NCBI GenBank assembly: GCA_008933635.1
Contig: WBUQ01000007.1
Coordinates: forward strand, 1 to 64,000
Source: Desulfobulbaceae bacterium
GTDB taxonomy: Bacteria > Desulfobacterota > Desulfobulbia > Desulfobulbales > Desulfocapsaceae
Length of the DNA stretch: 64,000 nt
Direction of reading: 5' to 3'
Shown here: positions 51,129 to 58,838 of the stretch, piece by piece
Layout: each line of letters opens with the position of its first letter
How positions within the stretch are numbered: the first letter of the stretch is position 1
Translations under genes and position numbers: made by a program
The notes under the pieces: generated by a model
Seen by the model: the letters and a program-made list of their open reading frames with translations, nothing else
The model's database searches: none
Told to the model about the DNA's origin: nothing

Positions 51129-52355
51129 TTATTCAAATTGTATTGCAACCTTCTCGGCGAGTCGTTTGATTATGTACAAATAAGGTACTAGTAAATTGTT
51201 GTTTTTTAAAGTTGGTAATATTACCTTGTTCTCTCTTGATTCTCTAAGATGAACCAAGACATTTCTAATTTTTTCAATATTGTTTTTTACCTTGAGAAAA
51301 TCACCTTCAACTAAATTTTTAGTTGATTCTTCATTATTAATTATTTTCTGGATTTTAAATCCACCATCAAACTCAATATCTTTAGAAAAATATTCCCAAT
51401 TGCAAAAAATCTCATTTGTAATATCATCAATTGAACAATATTCTGCTAATGCAGATTCCAGTTGTTTTGAATCATTTCTGCTTGAAAAATTGTCTTTTAG
51501 TTCTTCGATAATTTTCTTGCTGTAGTCGTTAGCCTTAGCTGAAACATCTGGTCTTTTTAATATATTAGATAGATTGCTTTGTATTTTATTATTAAGATAA
51601 TAGTATGATACAAATTCTAAAATTTGATAATAAAAAATAAATTTTAGCCTTATATCTTTAGTTTCCCTAGCAACACCAAATATTTCTAATAATGTTGGAT
51701 CTATTTCCTTAGCGTTAATAATTTCAGGAAATTTGTCTCTCATTGAGTAACAGGGTTTTTTATATATTTCCTTCTTGATCTTTTTTTTAAAAATTATGAT
51801 TTCTGGACCATTTCTGTGAAAGTAGAAACGATAAAAATTAAGGATTTTTGAGAGTTTTACAAAATCATTACAAATTTCGGTAAAATTTCCTTCGACAAAA
51901 AAGCTTATTGGTTCAGTATCTTTTAAAAACTTCTCATATAAGGAAGTTTTGTTGAAAAAATCTCTAAATAATCTTAAATTTCTATGATTTGAATCAGTGT
52001 CCGGACTATTCATTACAAATGATTTGCATAATAATTGTAATGTGTTTGATTGCATATCGAAATAACACTTGAAAGTAACACCTTTATAATTAAACAAATT
52101 AATAGATATCTTATCCTTTTCTCCTATTTTTAACGGAGCGTATATGTATTCTAATTTCTGTTCATCGCGATGATAAATGGCTACAAGTTCTTCAGGAAAT
52201 TGGATATTTGAAATTGAAGTTAAAACTTTTCCCTTCTTGAATATAAAACTAACAGACTCATCGTTCCATGGATTTAATACCTTATATTCCTTACCGTTCT
52301 CTTCAAGTTCTATGCTTGGATTATTTTTTTTTAATTCCAAGAGATTTTCGTTCAT
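51129..52355 (-). CDS. Cassette A: HEPN-motif protein of unknown function
   Basis: A 408-residue AT-rich protein. The last 60 residues contain IEKIRNVLVHLRESRENK, an R-x4-H motif (RNVLVH) in a helix as in HEPN ribonucleases, followed by a final helix (YLYIIKRLAEKVAIQFE). The N-terminal half is beta-rich without a known motif. HEPN proteins of this size are frequent in anti-phage and toxin systems (for example the ApeA group), but I cannot place it in one. ATG 52355 lies 27 bp inside the cassette behind AGGAAACC. Adjacent to the AvcD-like cassette. Confidence 0.7.
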   Translation of the reverse strand: MNENLLELKKNNPSIELEENGKEYKVLNPWNDESVSFIFKKGKVLTSISNIQFPEELVAIYHRDEQKLEYIYAPLKIGEKDKISINLFNYKGVTFKCYFDMQSNTLQLLCKSFVMNSPDTDSNHRNLRLFRDFFNKTSLYEKFLKDTEPISFFVEGNFTEICNDFVKLSKILNFYRFYFHRNGPEIIIFKKKIKKEIYKKPCYSMRDKFPEIINAKEIDPTLLEIFGVARETKDIRLKFIFYYQILEFVSYYYLNNKIQSNLSNILKRPDVSAKANDYSKKIIEELKDNFSSRNDSKQLESALAEYCSIDDITNEIFCNWEYFSKDIEFDGGFKIQKIINNEESTKNLVEGDFLKVKNNIEKIRNVLVHLRESRENKVILPTLKNNNLLVPYLYIIKRLAEKVAIQFE

Positions 52356-52376
52356 AAAGGTTTCCTATATTTTTAA

Positions 52377-52442
52377 GTACAACGTCTAATAGTAGGACGC
52401 TGCTTTTTGGGAGATACCTTTTCCCAAAAATCAACGATTATT
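52377..52442 (-). repeat. Degenerate attC-like (or attI-like) site upstream of cassette A
   Basis: Minus strand: R' GTTGTAC (52383-52377) forms the entry point of cassette A. Upstream is a 9-bp stem TTTTTGGGA/TCCCAAAAA and an imperfect R''-like AATAATC (52442-52436). A further weak candidate lies at 52,571-52,622 (GTATAAC...GTTTATT). Confidence 0.5.
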
Positions 52443-52873
52443 AACAAGTAGAAATCTTTCCTTTCTCAAATTTCGTGTCAATCTTGGTTTTCCAGATTTC
52501 ATGGATTTGATATATCTCTAATATTAAAGTAAATAATTTCTCATTCTGGAAATTACATGTATATGACGAAAATAAACGTTATTTTGAGATTGCAGCTATT
52601 TGCGGATATTCCCTTGTTATACGGACGCCGCATAACTTGCAAAAGATATTAGCAAAGATATCAAAAATAAATATTCCTAGCATATTATAACTGCATCTTC
52701 TGCAGCATTTTGGAAAATATCGCTTGCTATGAAGAGTCTATACGAAATGCAATATAACCGAAAATGGTAAGTTATATTCTGTAAATTCAAAATTTTATGA
52801 TGCATAAAAAATTGCATTTATACCAAACAGCAAATATCAGTATGAATAAGGGATCAAATCTAAATTACTTTTG
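52443..52873. other. AT-rich gap upstream of the cassette array
   Basis: No gene longer than a few dozen codons. It contains the weak attC-like stretch at 52,571-52,622 and may be the remains of older cassettes or the array's attI side. No integron integrase is present here. Confidence 0.4.
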
Positions 52874-53956
52874 CTAGATTTTCTTTCGTTTAAAACTCTT
52901 TAAATCTTCTTTAGCGATACGTCTTTCTTCACCATTTCTTATCATTATCGATACATATTCACTAGTTATAACAGCATCTTGAGAAAGGATAATTTCGCCA
53001 TTTTTTAACTCAATTATGTACCAGTAATCTGATACAACCTTGTTTTTATAAGTTTGCTTTTTCGTCGAATAATGTTGTTGGTTTTGAATCTGACTTTTTG
53101 GAATAATTGGCTTGGATGACCTATCAATTTCAACTTTACTGATTGATAATTTTGCTTCTTGCTGTCTCTTTTGCAGAAAATCGAGGTATTTTTCAGGAAA
53201 AGTTTTGCTAATGGCACTATAGACTGATGAATACGTCAAGAAAGGGAACAAATCAGGTCGAAGATACACAACGACAAAGACAACAAGAATAGAAGTAATT
53301 ACCAATGAATAAGCTTTTAATAATCTCCTATTGAGATTTAAAGAATTCGCATGGGGCCGAGAACCGTCAAAAGGTATATCGCTGAGATCCCGCCACTTGT
53401 GTTCATATTCACTTTGCCAGAATTTGCTGTCTTGCTTTCGTCCCTCATGAATTCTATAGATCAATGCCTTGGATAATGGAGTGACTTTACCGGTCTCTGC
53501 AGTATGTTCTTGATTATAAATGTAATCGGGTTGTGCTCTCTTATCTTCTTCCAGGTTTTGTTGTTCAAGACGGTTAGAGAATTCTTTCTTCTTTTGCTTG
53601 CCTGTTGTGGATGTAAAAATTCTTTTGAAATCAATGTGACTCAGCGCAAAATTAATGAGGAAGACGCCAATGGCAGATATCTGAATAAACAACACAAACA
53701 TCCAGATCATCACCAGCTTGCTTTGCTCGGCCGTCCTCATATGAGCATCAATACTGGTTACCACCAGATAGCCGGGAGAAAGAAAGAACAGGTTTACCAG
53801 GTTTATTATGACGGCAGCAGCACCAAGCGGGGTTGCTTTGCCAGCAGACATCCAGGACAGAAATCCTGAAAGACCGGAAATGAATATTCCGAAGAAGGGG
53901 ATGAACACACCCAGGATTGCAAAGAAAAGGGAAGAAATCCCGAATGCAATCATCAT
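52874..53956 (-). CDS. Hypothetical membrane protein of the element
   Basis: A 360-residue protein with about four N-terminal membrane helices (first FFAILGVFIPFFGIFISG), another near 220 (YSLVITSILVVFVVVYL) and a cytoplasmic C-terminal half ending in a small beta domain (YWYIIELKNGEIILSQDAV...SFKRKK). The last part resembles short PepSY- or SH3-like sequences only vaguely. No known family. It lies between the cassette array and the phage repressor, same strand as the repressor, and could be a lysogeny-expressed gene. Confidence 0.65.
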   Translation of the reverse strand: MMIAFGISSLFFAILGVFIPFFGIFISGLSGFLSWMSAGKATPLGAAAVIINLVNLFFLSPGYLVVTSIDAHMRTAEQSKLVMIWMFVLFIQISAIGVFLINFALSHIDFKRIFTSTTGKQKKKEFSNRLEQQNLEEDKRAQPDYIYNQEHTAETGKVTPLSKALIYRIHEGRKQDSKFWQSEYEHKWRDLSDIPFDGSRPHANSLNLNRRLLKAYSLVITSILVVFVVVYLRPDLFPFLTYSSVYSAISKTFPEKYLDFLQKRQQEAKLSISKVEIDRSSKPIIPKSQIQNQQHYSTKKQTYKNKVVSDYWYIIELKNGEIILSQDAVITSEYVSIMIRNGEERRIAKEDLKSFKRKKI

Positions 53957-54131
53957 GGTGATCGTCTCGTTTGTTTATTCGTTTCTCAAATCGTTTCTTT
54001 TCCTATCAAATTGTTTCATATTATCTTTAACGTAAAATGAGATGAATTTCTTCAAAATTTAAAAGAAAGAACTGAAAAATATACGTTTAAGATAGGATTT
54101 ATTAAATTATTGAATGATAATAAACAGATAA

Positions 54132-54512
54132 TCAGAGAAGTTTTTGGGTGCGGAATTTTCTCCACTCCTTGAAAAGTGGAAAGCAATCTTCGAACGAACA
54201 CTCAAACCATTCCTTTCTATTTGGTTCAGCAGCAATAAATTCACTGAGCCACTCGTCAATTTCTTTTAAAAAAGACTGGTTAAATGTGGAGCTTGCATCT
54301 GAAAGACGCCTTGGCCCCCTCCCATAGAAGAGCCATTCAACAAGAAGATTATATTTTTCGGCCACTTTGAAGGCCCATTCGACAGGAAACTCGTCATTCT
54401 TCTTTTTCCGAGAAACATAAGGCTGGGTTGTCCCGACAATACCGGCCAACTCACTCAGATTTTTAATATCTGTTTCTTCTAGAATTCTTTTCCAGATAGA
54501 AGAAAAGGACAT
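54132..54512 (-). CDS. CI-like phage repressor
   Basis: A 126-residue DNA-binding protein. The N-terminal helix-turn-helix is LSELAGIVGTTQPYVSRKKK, of the Bacteriophage CI HTH type, followed by VEWAFKVAEKYNLLVEWLFYGRG, the standard end of that domain. The C-terminal part is helical, without a peptidase domain. It is divergent from the phage genes and likely controls them through the repeats at 54,514-54,583. AGGA precedes ATG 54512. Confidence 0.85.
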   Translation of the reverse strand: MSFSSIWKRILEETDIKNLSELAGIVGTTQPYVSRKKKNDEFPVEWAFKVAEKYNLLVEWLFYGRGPRRLSDASSTFNQSFLKEIDEWLSEFIAAEPNRKEWFECSFEDCFPLFKEWRKFRTQKLL

Positions 54513-54513
54513 A

Positions 54514-54583
54514 AATATATCCTAAGGTAATATTTTCCTCTTGATCATATCTAAAGGATATATTATACGGTAGGCATATACCT
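54514..54583. promoter_or_regulatory. Probable repressor operators
   Basis: AATATATCCT (54514-54523) and AGGATATATT (54555-54564) are a perfect 10-bp inverted pair, and GGTAGGCATATACC follows at 54570-54583. They lie in the divergent region between repressor and phage genes, over promoter-like TTGATC/TATTAT sequences. Confidence 0.55.
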
Positions 54584-54757
54584 TCGAGACATGGCTGGCA
54601 AAATAAAGATGTCAGTTTCTTTATTATACACCCAAACCCATAGAGAAAACGAATAGCAATTTCACCAGCCTATCCCCCCTGGAGCCAGCAACCCGCCCAA
54701 CCAGAAGGACAGGCAAAAACCCGAGAGAGCAGTCAAACCAACCAAACGGAGAAAATC

Positions 54758-55054
54758 ATGACGACCAAAACAACCGACACCGCAGACGTAGCAAAATTAC
54801 AACTTTCCATCAAAGGCAAAATCATCGCCATCGAGCAGGTCAAAACCGCCAACGGCATCTTCTTCAGCAACACCATCGTCATCCCAGCTGAAGACACCTT
54901 CCAGAAACCGACCCGGGTGATGGTCAACTCCCAGATGCCCATGGGCAAGGAGGACGAACTGATCCAGGTCCTGGTCAATGTGGTGCCCCAGTGGCGGAAG
55001 AGCTCCGGCAAATGGTTCTTCAACTGCAACCTCTGGCAGGATCGTGCCAGATAA
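54758..55054 (+). CDS. Candidate single-stranded-DNA-binding protein (pV-like)
   Basis: A 98-residue protein with a beta-rich pattern (LSIKGKIIAIEQVKTANGIFFSNTIVI) and a C-terminal KWFFNCNLW. Size, position as first lytic-side gene and lack of membrane segments match the gene V ssDNA-binding protein of filamentous phages, which coats replicated ssDNA and hands it to the export machine. Assignment is by synteny; the sequence match is not diagnostic. CGGAGAAAATC precedes ATG 54758. Confidence 0.6.
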   Translation: MTTKTTDTADVAKLQLSIKGKIIAIEQVKTANGIFFSNTIVIPAEDTFQKPTRVMVNSQMPMGKEDELIQVLVNVVPQWRKSSGKWFFNCNLWQDRAR

Positions 55055-55077
55055 GGCCGGACCCGATGCTACCCCCC

Positions 55078-55136
55078 GCAGGACAGGGACAGACCAGATT
55101 CCGGCGTCGGCCGGGGCTGGTCTGTCCCTGTCCTGC
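55078..55136. repeat. 20-bp perfect inverted repeat (hairpin) in the phage module
   Basis: Left arm GCAGGACAGGGACAGACCAG (55078-55097) and right arm CTGGTCTGTCCCTGTCCTGC (55117-55136) are exact complements with a 19-nt GC-rich spacer. No T-run follows. It sits between the ssDNA-binding protein and the coat genes; roles as packaging signal, replication origin hairpin or transcription attenuator are all possible. Confidence 0.85.
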
Positions 55137-55210
55137 ACCACTCCCCACCATACTCCCGGTCCATGCAGGATGCATCCTGTTTCCATAAACCTTTGTCATG
55201 AGGTGAAGCA

Positions 55211-55345
55211 ATGACATGGACACCGATAATCGAGGCAACCTACTTTGACGGCATCCGGACTGACCTGCTCACGACGGCTGCCGGGATCGTCAGCTGCCTC
55301 CTCATCGTCGTCGGCCTTGGGATACTCTACAAAGTTTTCCATTAA
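55211..55345 (+). CDS. Small single-TM phage protein, 44 aa
   Basis: Starts MTWTPIIEATYFDG and ends with a membrane helix TTAAGIVSCLLIVVGLGILYK. GAGGTGAAGCA precedes ATG 55211. The acidic N-terminus, central helix and short basic end resemble a filamentous-phage coat protein without signal peptide. Either this or the next gene may be the major coat protein. Confidence 0.65.
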   Translation: MTWTPIIEATYFDGIRTDLLTTAAGIVSCLLIVVGLGILYKVFH

Positions 55346-55381
55346 CCGGCGATACAACCTTTCATCCTTTGGAGGAAAACC

Positions 55382-55519
55382 ATGGAAGCACTGTTCACCG
55401 CAGTTGATGTCTCCGGGCTCAACACCAACGTCTCGACGCTGATGCTTGCATTCATCGGTATCGGTCTGTTGTTCGTTGCCCGCCGCTACATCGGCAAAAC
55501 TGCAAAAATGCCGGTCTAA
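55382..55519 (+). CDS. Candidate major coat protein (pVIII-like), 45 aa
   Basis: MEALFTAVDVSGLNTNVS, a helix TLMLAFIGIGLLFVA and the basic end RRYIGKTAK. Mildly acidic N-terminus, membrane core and positive C-terminus that would face the DNA fit pVIII. TTTGGAGGAAAACC gives the strongest ribosome site of the small-gene run, as expected for the most abundant virion protein. Confidence 0.68.
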   Translation: MEALFTAVDVSGLNTNVSTLMLAFIGIGLLFVARRYIGKTAKMPV

Positions 55520-55561
55520 CCGGAACAGAAGGGAGGGCTAACAACCCTCCCTTCTCACATT

Positions 55562-55876
55562 ATGGACCAGATCTTTCAAAATATCGTCCCCGTTCTCGGC
55601 GGCTTCAGCATCGACCTGACAACCGTGCTGGCCGGCATCGTCTTCTTGTGGATGCTCGTCCTCGGCCTCGACCTGATCCGGATGATGATCGGCGGTCGGA
55701 TCATGAGCACCAGACTGGGCCGCGCTGCCGACTACTGGGAAGAGCAGGCAAGATCGGTTCGCATGGGCCGCGACTCCTGGTCCCGCGATTCCTTCGAGTG
55801 GGAGGAACAGGACCGGATCTATCGCAAACTGCTGAACAGATCGGCGGATCTGCGGGTCCGCGGCTGGAAGGATTGA
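55562..55876 (+). CDS. Single-TM phage membrane protein, 104 aa
   Basis: N-terminal helix (TTVLAGIVFLWMLVLGLDLI) followed by a basic, helical cytoplasmic tail (RLGRAADYWEEQARSVRMGRDSW). A comparable protein of unknown role occurs among the small genes of some filamentous phages. GAGGG-type site upstream of ATG 55562; next gene starts 2 bp after its stop. Confidence 0.65.
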   Translation: MDQIFQNIVPVLGGFSIDLTTVLAGIVFLWMLVLGLDLIRMMIGGRIMSTRLGRAADYWEEQARSVRMGRDSWSRDSFEWEEQDRIYRKLLNRSADLRVRGWKD

Positions 55877-55877
55877 T

Positions 55878-56006
55878 ATGGAACTCAACGTCCAACTCTA
55901 CGGTATCGGTGTGGGCCTGGTGATGTGCGGCTGGGTGGCGGGACTGGTTGTCAGCTACGTCTTCTCGATCATTACCCATATCGGCCAGCTGGGGAGAAAA
56001 CCATGA
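55878..56006 (+). CDS. Tiny single-TM phage protein, 42 aa
   Basis: Sequence MELNVQLYGIGVGLVMCGWV leads to a helix ending YVFSIITHI. Overlaps the next gene by ATGA. Likely minor coat (pVII/pIX-type), by size and place. Confidence 0.55.
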   Translation: MELNVQLYGIGVGLVMCGWVAGLVVSYVFSIITHIGQLGRKP

Positions 56007-56089
56007 TCAATAGAGACACCTTCACCATCCTGCTGCTGGCGGCAGCCATCTATACCGGTTTCACCGTTTCCTGGCTGGTGCTGCGATGA
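56003..56089 (+). CDS. Tiny single-TM phage protein, 28 aa
   Basis: Begins MINRDTFTILLLAAAIYTGF and ends WLVLR. Coupled by ATGA overlaps on both sides. The very small size matches pVII/pIX tip proteins of filamentous phages, which are about 30 residues. Confidence 0.5.
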   Translation: MINRDTFTILLLAAAIYTGFTVSWLVLR

Positions 56090-56214
56090 CTCCTGGAGAA
56101 CTGACCGAAATCCTACAGGTCATCACCCTACAATTGTCTGACATCATGTCCTTTGGCCTGGGCGGCCTGACCGGCCTGGCCTTTGTCATTACCGCACAAA
56201 CACGGTGGCTGTGA
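56086..56214 (+). CDS. Tiny single-TM phage protein, 42 aa
   Basis: MTPGELTEILQVITLQLSD followed by a moderately hydrophobic helix (FGLGGLTGLAFVIT). Starts in the end of the previous gene (ATGA) and shares its last base with the next start. No family recognised. Confidence 0.5.
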   Translation: MTPGELTEILQVITLQLSDIMSFGLGGLTGLAFVITAQTRWL

Positions 56215-56351
56215 TGATCGCACTTCCCGAAGGCTTCGACGTAGCTGCACTTTTCTCCGACTTCTTCTCCCTGGCCGCGCCCTTTGTCGGCATCGCCTTC
56301 ATTGTCTGCACCGGCTTTCTGATCGTCAATATCCTGACCAGGCACCCATGA
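56214..56351 (+). CDS. Small single-TM phage protein, 45 aa
   Basis: MIALPEGFDVAALFSDFFSL with a helix ending FIVCTGFLIVNIL and basic RHP tail. Acidic N-terminus, membrane core and positive end make it another coat-type protein. Overlaps the pIII-like gene by 4 bp. Confidence 0.52.
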   Translation: MIALPEGFDVAALFSDFFSLAAPFVGIAFIVCTGFLIVNILTRHP

Positions 56352-58465
56352 AGATCCCGACCCCGTCATTCAAGAAGATCCGGATCGTCATCGTCATCAT
56401 CCTGTTTCTGATGTTCTTCTTTCTGATCGGGCTGGTGAAGAACAGCTTCGCCGCCTACAAGGGATATATCGATGCACAGGGAAAATGCCATGTCATAACC
56501 AACCTGGCGATGCCGGGAACCTCCTACAGTGGAGTGACATACAATTTCATCTTCTCCGGAACAATCCCGGGATACACCTGGACAAATCCGACAGTCTCCT
56601 CCGGATCCGGATTGGGACTGAAGCATTTTTCCTTCTATGATTACTGGTGGGATGAATCGAATCACTCCTGGCGGCAACATGCGGCTTTCGTCAATAAAAT
56701 GACCCATGGGGAAACGGGGTACCAGTGGCTGATCGAAAATATCCAGCCATATAATCAGACTGTTGAAGCGGCAACCCATTGGCCGGACGGCCCGCCTCCT
56801 GAATGCAAGGATCCGGTCTGCGAAACCGAGAGAGCAGCCAAGATCACCGAGTGCGGCGGAGAACAATACGTCGACTGGACCACCTGGAACGATGAAACCT
56901 GCACCGGCGGTGAATGCAATATTCCCTGCGAGAATGAGAAACAGGCGCTCATCACCCAGTGCGGCGGGATGGTTAACGTCGACTGGTCAACCTTCAACGA
57001 AGAGACCTGCACTGGCGGCGAGTGCAAATGCCCCACCCAGCGGGAACTGCTTTCCCAGCAATGCGGCGGCTCCGAAAAGGTCGACTGGGAGAACTTCAGC
57101 TATGCCACCTGTACCGGCGAATGCCTGCCCGAGCAATGCACCGAGGAGCAGCTGGATCTGAAGGTGAAGCAGATGCTGGAATGCGACGGTATCCGCTACA
57201 ACTGGAACCCTTCGACCTGTAACGGCGAATGTGAAGAACTGGAACCCTGCGCTGACAAGATCAGGCAACTGGAAGCCAGCTGCGGCAATAAAGGCTACTG
57301 GCTGACCGCCAAGGGTACCGCCGAAAATCCCGCCTGTGAAGGCCAGTGCAAACCGAACTGCTTCGATAAATACGAAAAGCTCGCCAGCTACTGTTCCCCG
57401 AAAAGTATCGGCTGGTGGGATGATGCAACCTGCCTCGGCGGCTGTGATAAATGCGACAAGCAGGCCAAGGCCTGTGACACCACCTGCCAGGATCGCGGCG
57501 GGGTGGCAGAACACGACTGCGCGATGACCTCTTCCGGCCAGGTTGTCGATACCTGCCTCTGCGTCAGCGATGTCCCCAAACCCGGGCAAGGCCCGGTCCA
57601 TGCTCCCGATGAGGAAGGCTTCGATCCCCTCGCCAAAAACGATCCGGAAATCCCGCAAGACACCAATCCTTCGACCGACCCGGAATCGAACCCGGAAGAT
57701 CCCAATGCCGAACTGCTGGAATGGCAGAAGGCGATCAAGCACAACAACGACAAACTGATCGAGCAGAACAACCAACTGCGCAACGAGCTGATCAAGACCG
57801 TCAATAACCTCGACAACATGGCTGCCAATACCGGCAGGTCGATCCAGAACCAGAACGTCAATCTCGGGGTGATGAAGAACATCGCCGACAACATGAAGGC
57901 CAATGTCGAGAACACCAAGGCGATAGCCGACCAGATCGCCGAAGGCAAAGCCAGTGACGGCAAGAAACTGGATATGCTCGGGGCAAAACTCGACCAGATC
58001 AACGCCAACCTGGAAGGCCTGAAGGACGGCCTGCCTTCCGGGGACGGCGATACCGACGGCTATGTCCCGGGTGTTCCTGACGGCAGCGGAGCCGTTCCCG
58101 TGGGTGATCCTGAAGGCGAACTGGACGGAGCGGAAGACGGCTCCGACACCGGCGATGCCGACGGCAACGGCCTGGCTGACGGTACTGCCAACAAGCCCAC
58201 CTACGAGACACCGGAACACAATTTCTCCGAAAGGACCCAGCAGTTCGTCGACGAAATGAAAACAACCGGCCTGTTTGCCATCCCCGCCGAGATCACCGAT
58301 ATACCTTCCGGCGGATCCTCAGCTCTCTCCATCTCCGGCGGCGATACCTTCGGCGAGCATACCATCGATTTCGCCGATTACGGCCAGGCCCTGTTGATCC
58401 TTAAATCGATCTATCTGATCCTCTGCTCGTTCATCGCTTTCCGGATCATCGCTTTGAAGAGGTAA
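56348..58465 (+). CDS. Cys-rich adsorption protein (pIII-like)
   Basis: A 705-residue secreted protein. An N-terminal hydrophobic signal (VIVIILFLMFFFLIGL) is followed by about 130 residues of beta structure. Then come some six tandem Cys modules with pattern C-x-L/I-xx-CGG-x5-DW-x7-TC-x-GEC. A coiled-coil (LIEQNNQLRNELIKTVNNL) and a Gly/Asp-rich linker precede a C-terminal TM helix (LLILKSIYLILCSFIAFRII). This is the plan of filamentous-phage pIII: receptor-binding domain, linker and membrane anchor. Receptor candidates include the host type IV pilus. ATG 56348 overlaps the previous stop. Confidence 0.78.
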   Translation: MKIPTPSFKKIRIVIVIILFLMFFFLIGLVKNSFAAYKGYIDAQGKCHVITNLAMPGTSYSGVTYNFIFSGTIPGYTWTNPTVSSGSGLGLKHFSFYDYWWDESNHSWRQHAAFVNKMTHGETGYQWLIENIQPYNQTVEAATHWPDGPPPECKDPVCETERAAKITECGGEQYVDWTTWNDETCTGGECNIPCENEKQALITQCGGMVNVDWSTFNEETCTGGECKCPTQRELLSQQCGGSEKVDWENFSYATCTGECLPEQCTEEQLDLKVKQMLECDGIRYNWNPSTCNGECEELEPCADKIRQLEASCGNKGYWLTAKGTAENPACEGQCKPNCFDKYEKLASYCSPKSIGWWDDATCLGGCDKCDKQAKACDTTCQDRGGVAEHDCAMTSSGQVVDTCLCVSDVPKPGQGPVHAPDEEGFDPLAKNDPEIPQDTNPSTDPESNPEDPNAELLEWQKAIKHNNDKLIEQNNQLRNELIKTVNNLDNMAANTGRSIQNQNVNLGVMKNIADNMKANVENTKAIADQIAEGKASDGKKLDMLGAKLDQINANLEGLKDGLPSGDGDTDGYVPGVPDGSGAVPVGDPEGELDGAEDGSDTGDADGNGLADGTANKPTYETPEHNFSERTQQFVDEMKTTGLFAIPAEITDIPSGGSSALSISGGDTFGEHTIDFADYGQALLILKSIYLILCSFIAFRIIALKR

Positions 58466-58468
58466 CCC

Positions 58469-58837
58469 ATGCAGACCCTTGTCAATATCGTCATGGCCAT
58501 ATGGTCCGGCATCAAATACATCTGGGGCTGGCTCAAGATGTTCTTTGAGAAGATGTTCGACGCCCTGCTCTGGTTATTGGATGCCCTGGGCAAGGCCATC
58601 GACTGGCTGCTGTATCAGCTCTATGACGGTTTTCTCACTTTCACCCAGGGTTTTGTCTCGGCCATCGAGATGCCGTCCGATCTGCTCAACATCGGCCTCA
58701 ACTACTCCCACCTGCCCCCGCAGCTGATCTACCTGATCAACCAGATCGCCTTTGCCCAGGGGCTGGCGATCATCGTCGGCGCGATCATCGTCCGGATGCT
58801 CTTGAACCTCATCCCTGCCGCTCTGACGAGGGTCTGA
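58469..58837 (+). CDS. pVI-like minor coat protein (DUF2523-type)
   Basis: A 122-residue very hydrophobic protein with three helices (VNIVMAIWSGIKYIWGWL, FEKMFDALLWLLDALGKAIDWLL and GLAIIVGAIIVRMLL). In filamentous phages the gene between pIII and Zot encodes pVI, which caps the virion end with pIII. Follows pIII by 3 bp and precedes Zot by 1 bp. Confidence 0.75.
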   Translation: MQTLVNIVMAIWSGIKYIWGWLKMFFEKMFDALLWLLDALGKAIDWLLYQLYDGFLTFTQGFVSAIEMPSDLLNIGLNYSHLPPQLIYLINQIAFAQGLAIIVGAIIVRMLLNLIPAALTRV

Positions 58838-58838
58838 G

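Larger units (their letters stand above)
47783..52442 (-). mobile_element. Integron-type gene-cassette array without integrase (CALIN)
   Basis: Four same-strand genes are separated by three clear attC sites, plus one degenerate attC-like site at the upstream end. Cassettes read: A (52382-51070, HEPN protein), B (51069-49184, AvcD-like), C (49183-48539, membrane protein), D (from 48538, membrane protein). Each of A to C begins with six bases that, joined to G, complement its own R'' box: TTGTAC/GTACAAC, TTATAT/ATATAAC, TTATGC/GCATAAC. This is exactly what site-specific excision and insertion at attC requires. No intI gene is visible. Confidence 0.85.

Noticed and set aside
54797..55238. Minus-strand frames over the first phage genes
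   Set aside because: Antisense to genes with good ribosome sites; they are partly created by the 20-bp inverted repeat.
56987..58219. 410-residue minus-strand frame
   Set aside because: Shadow of the pIII-like gene, whose cysteine repeats and membrane anchor are clear.
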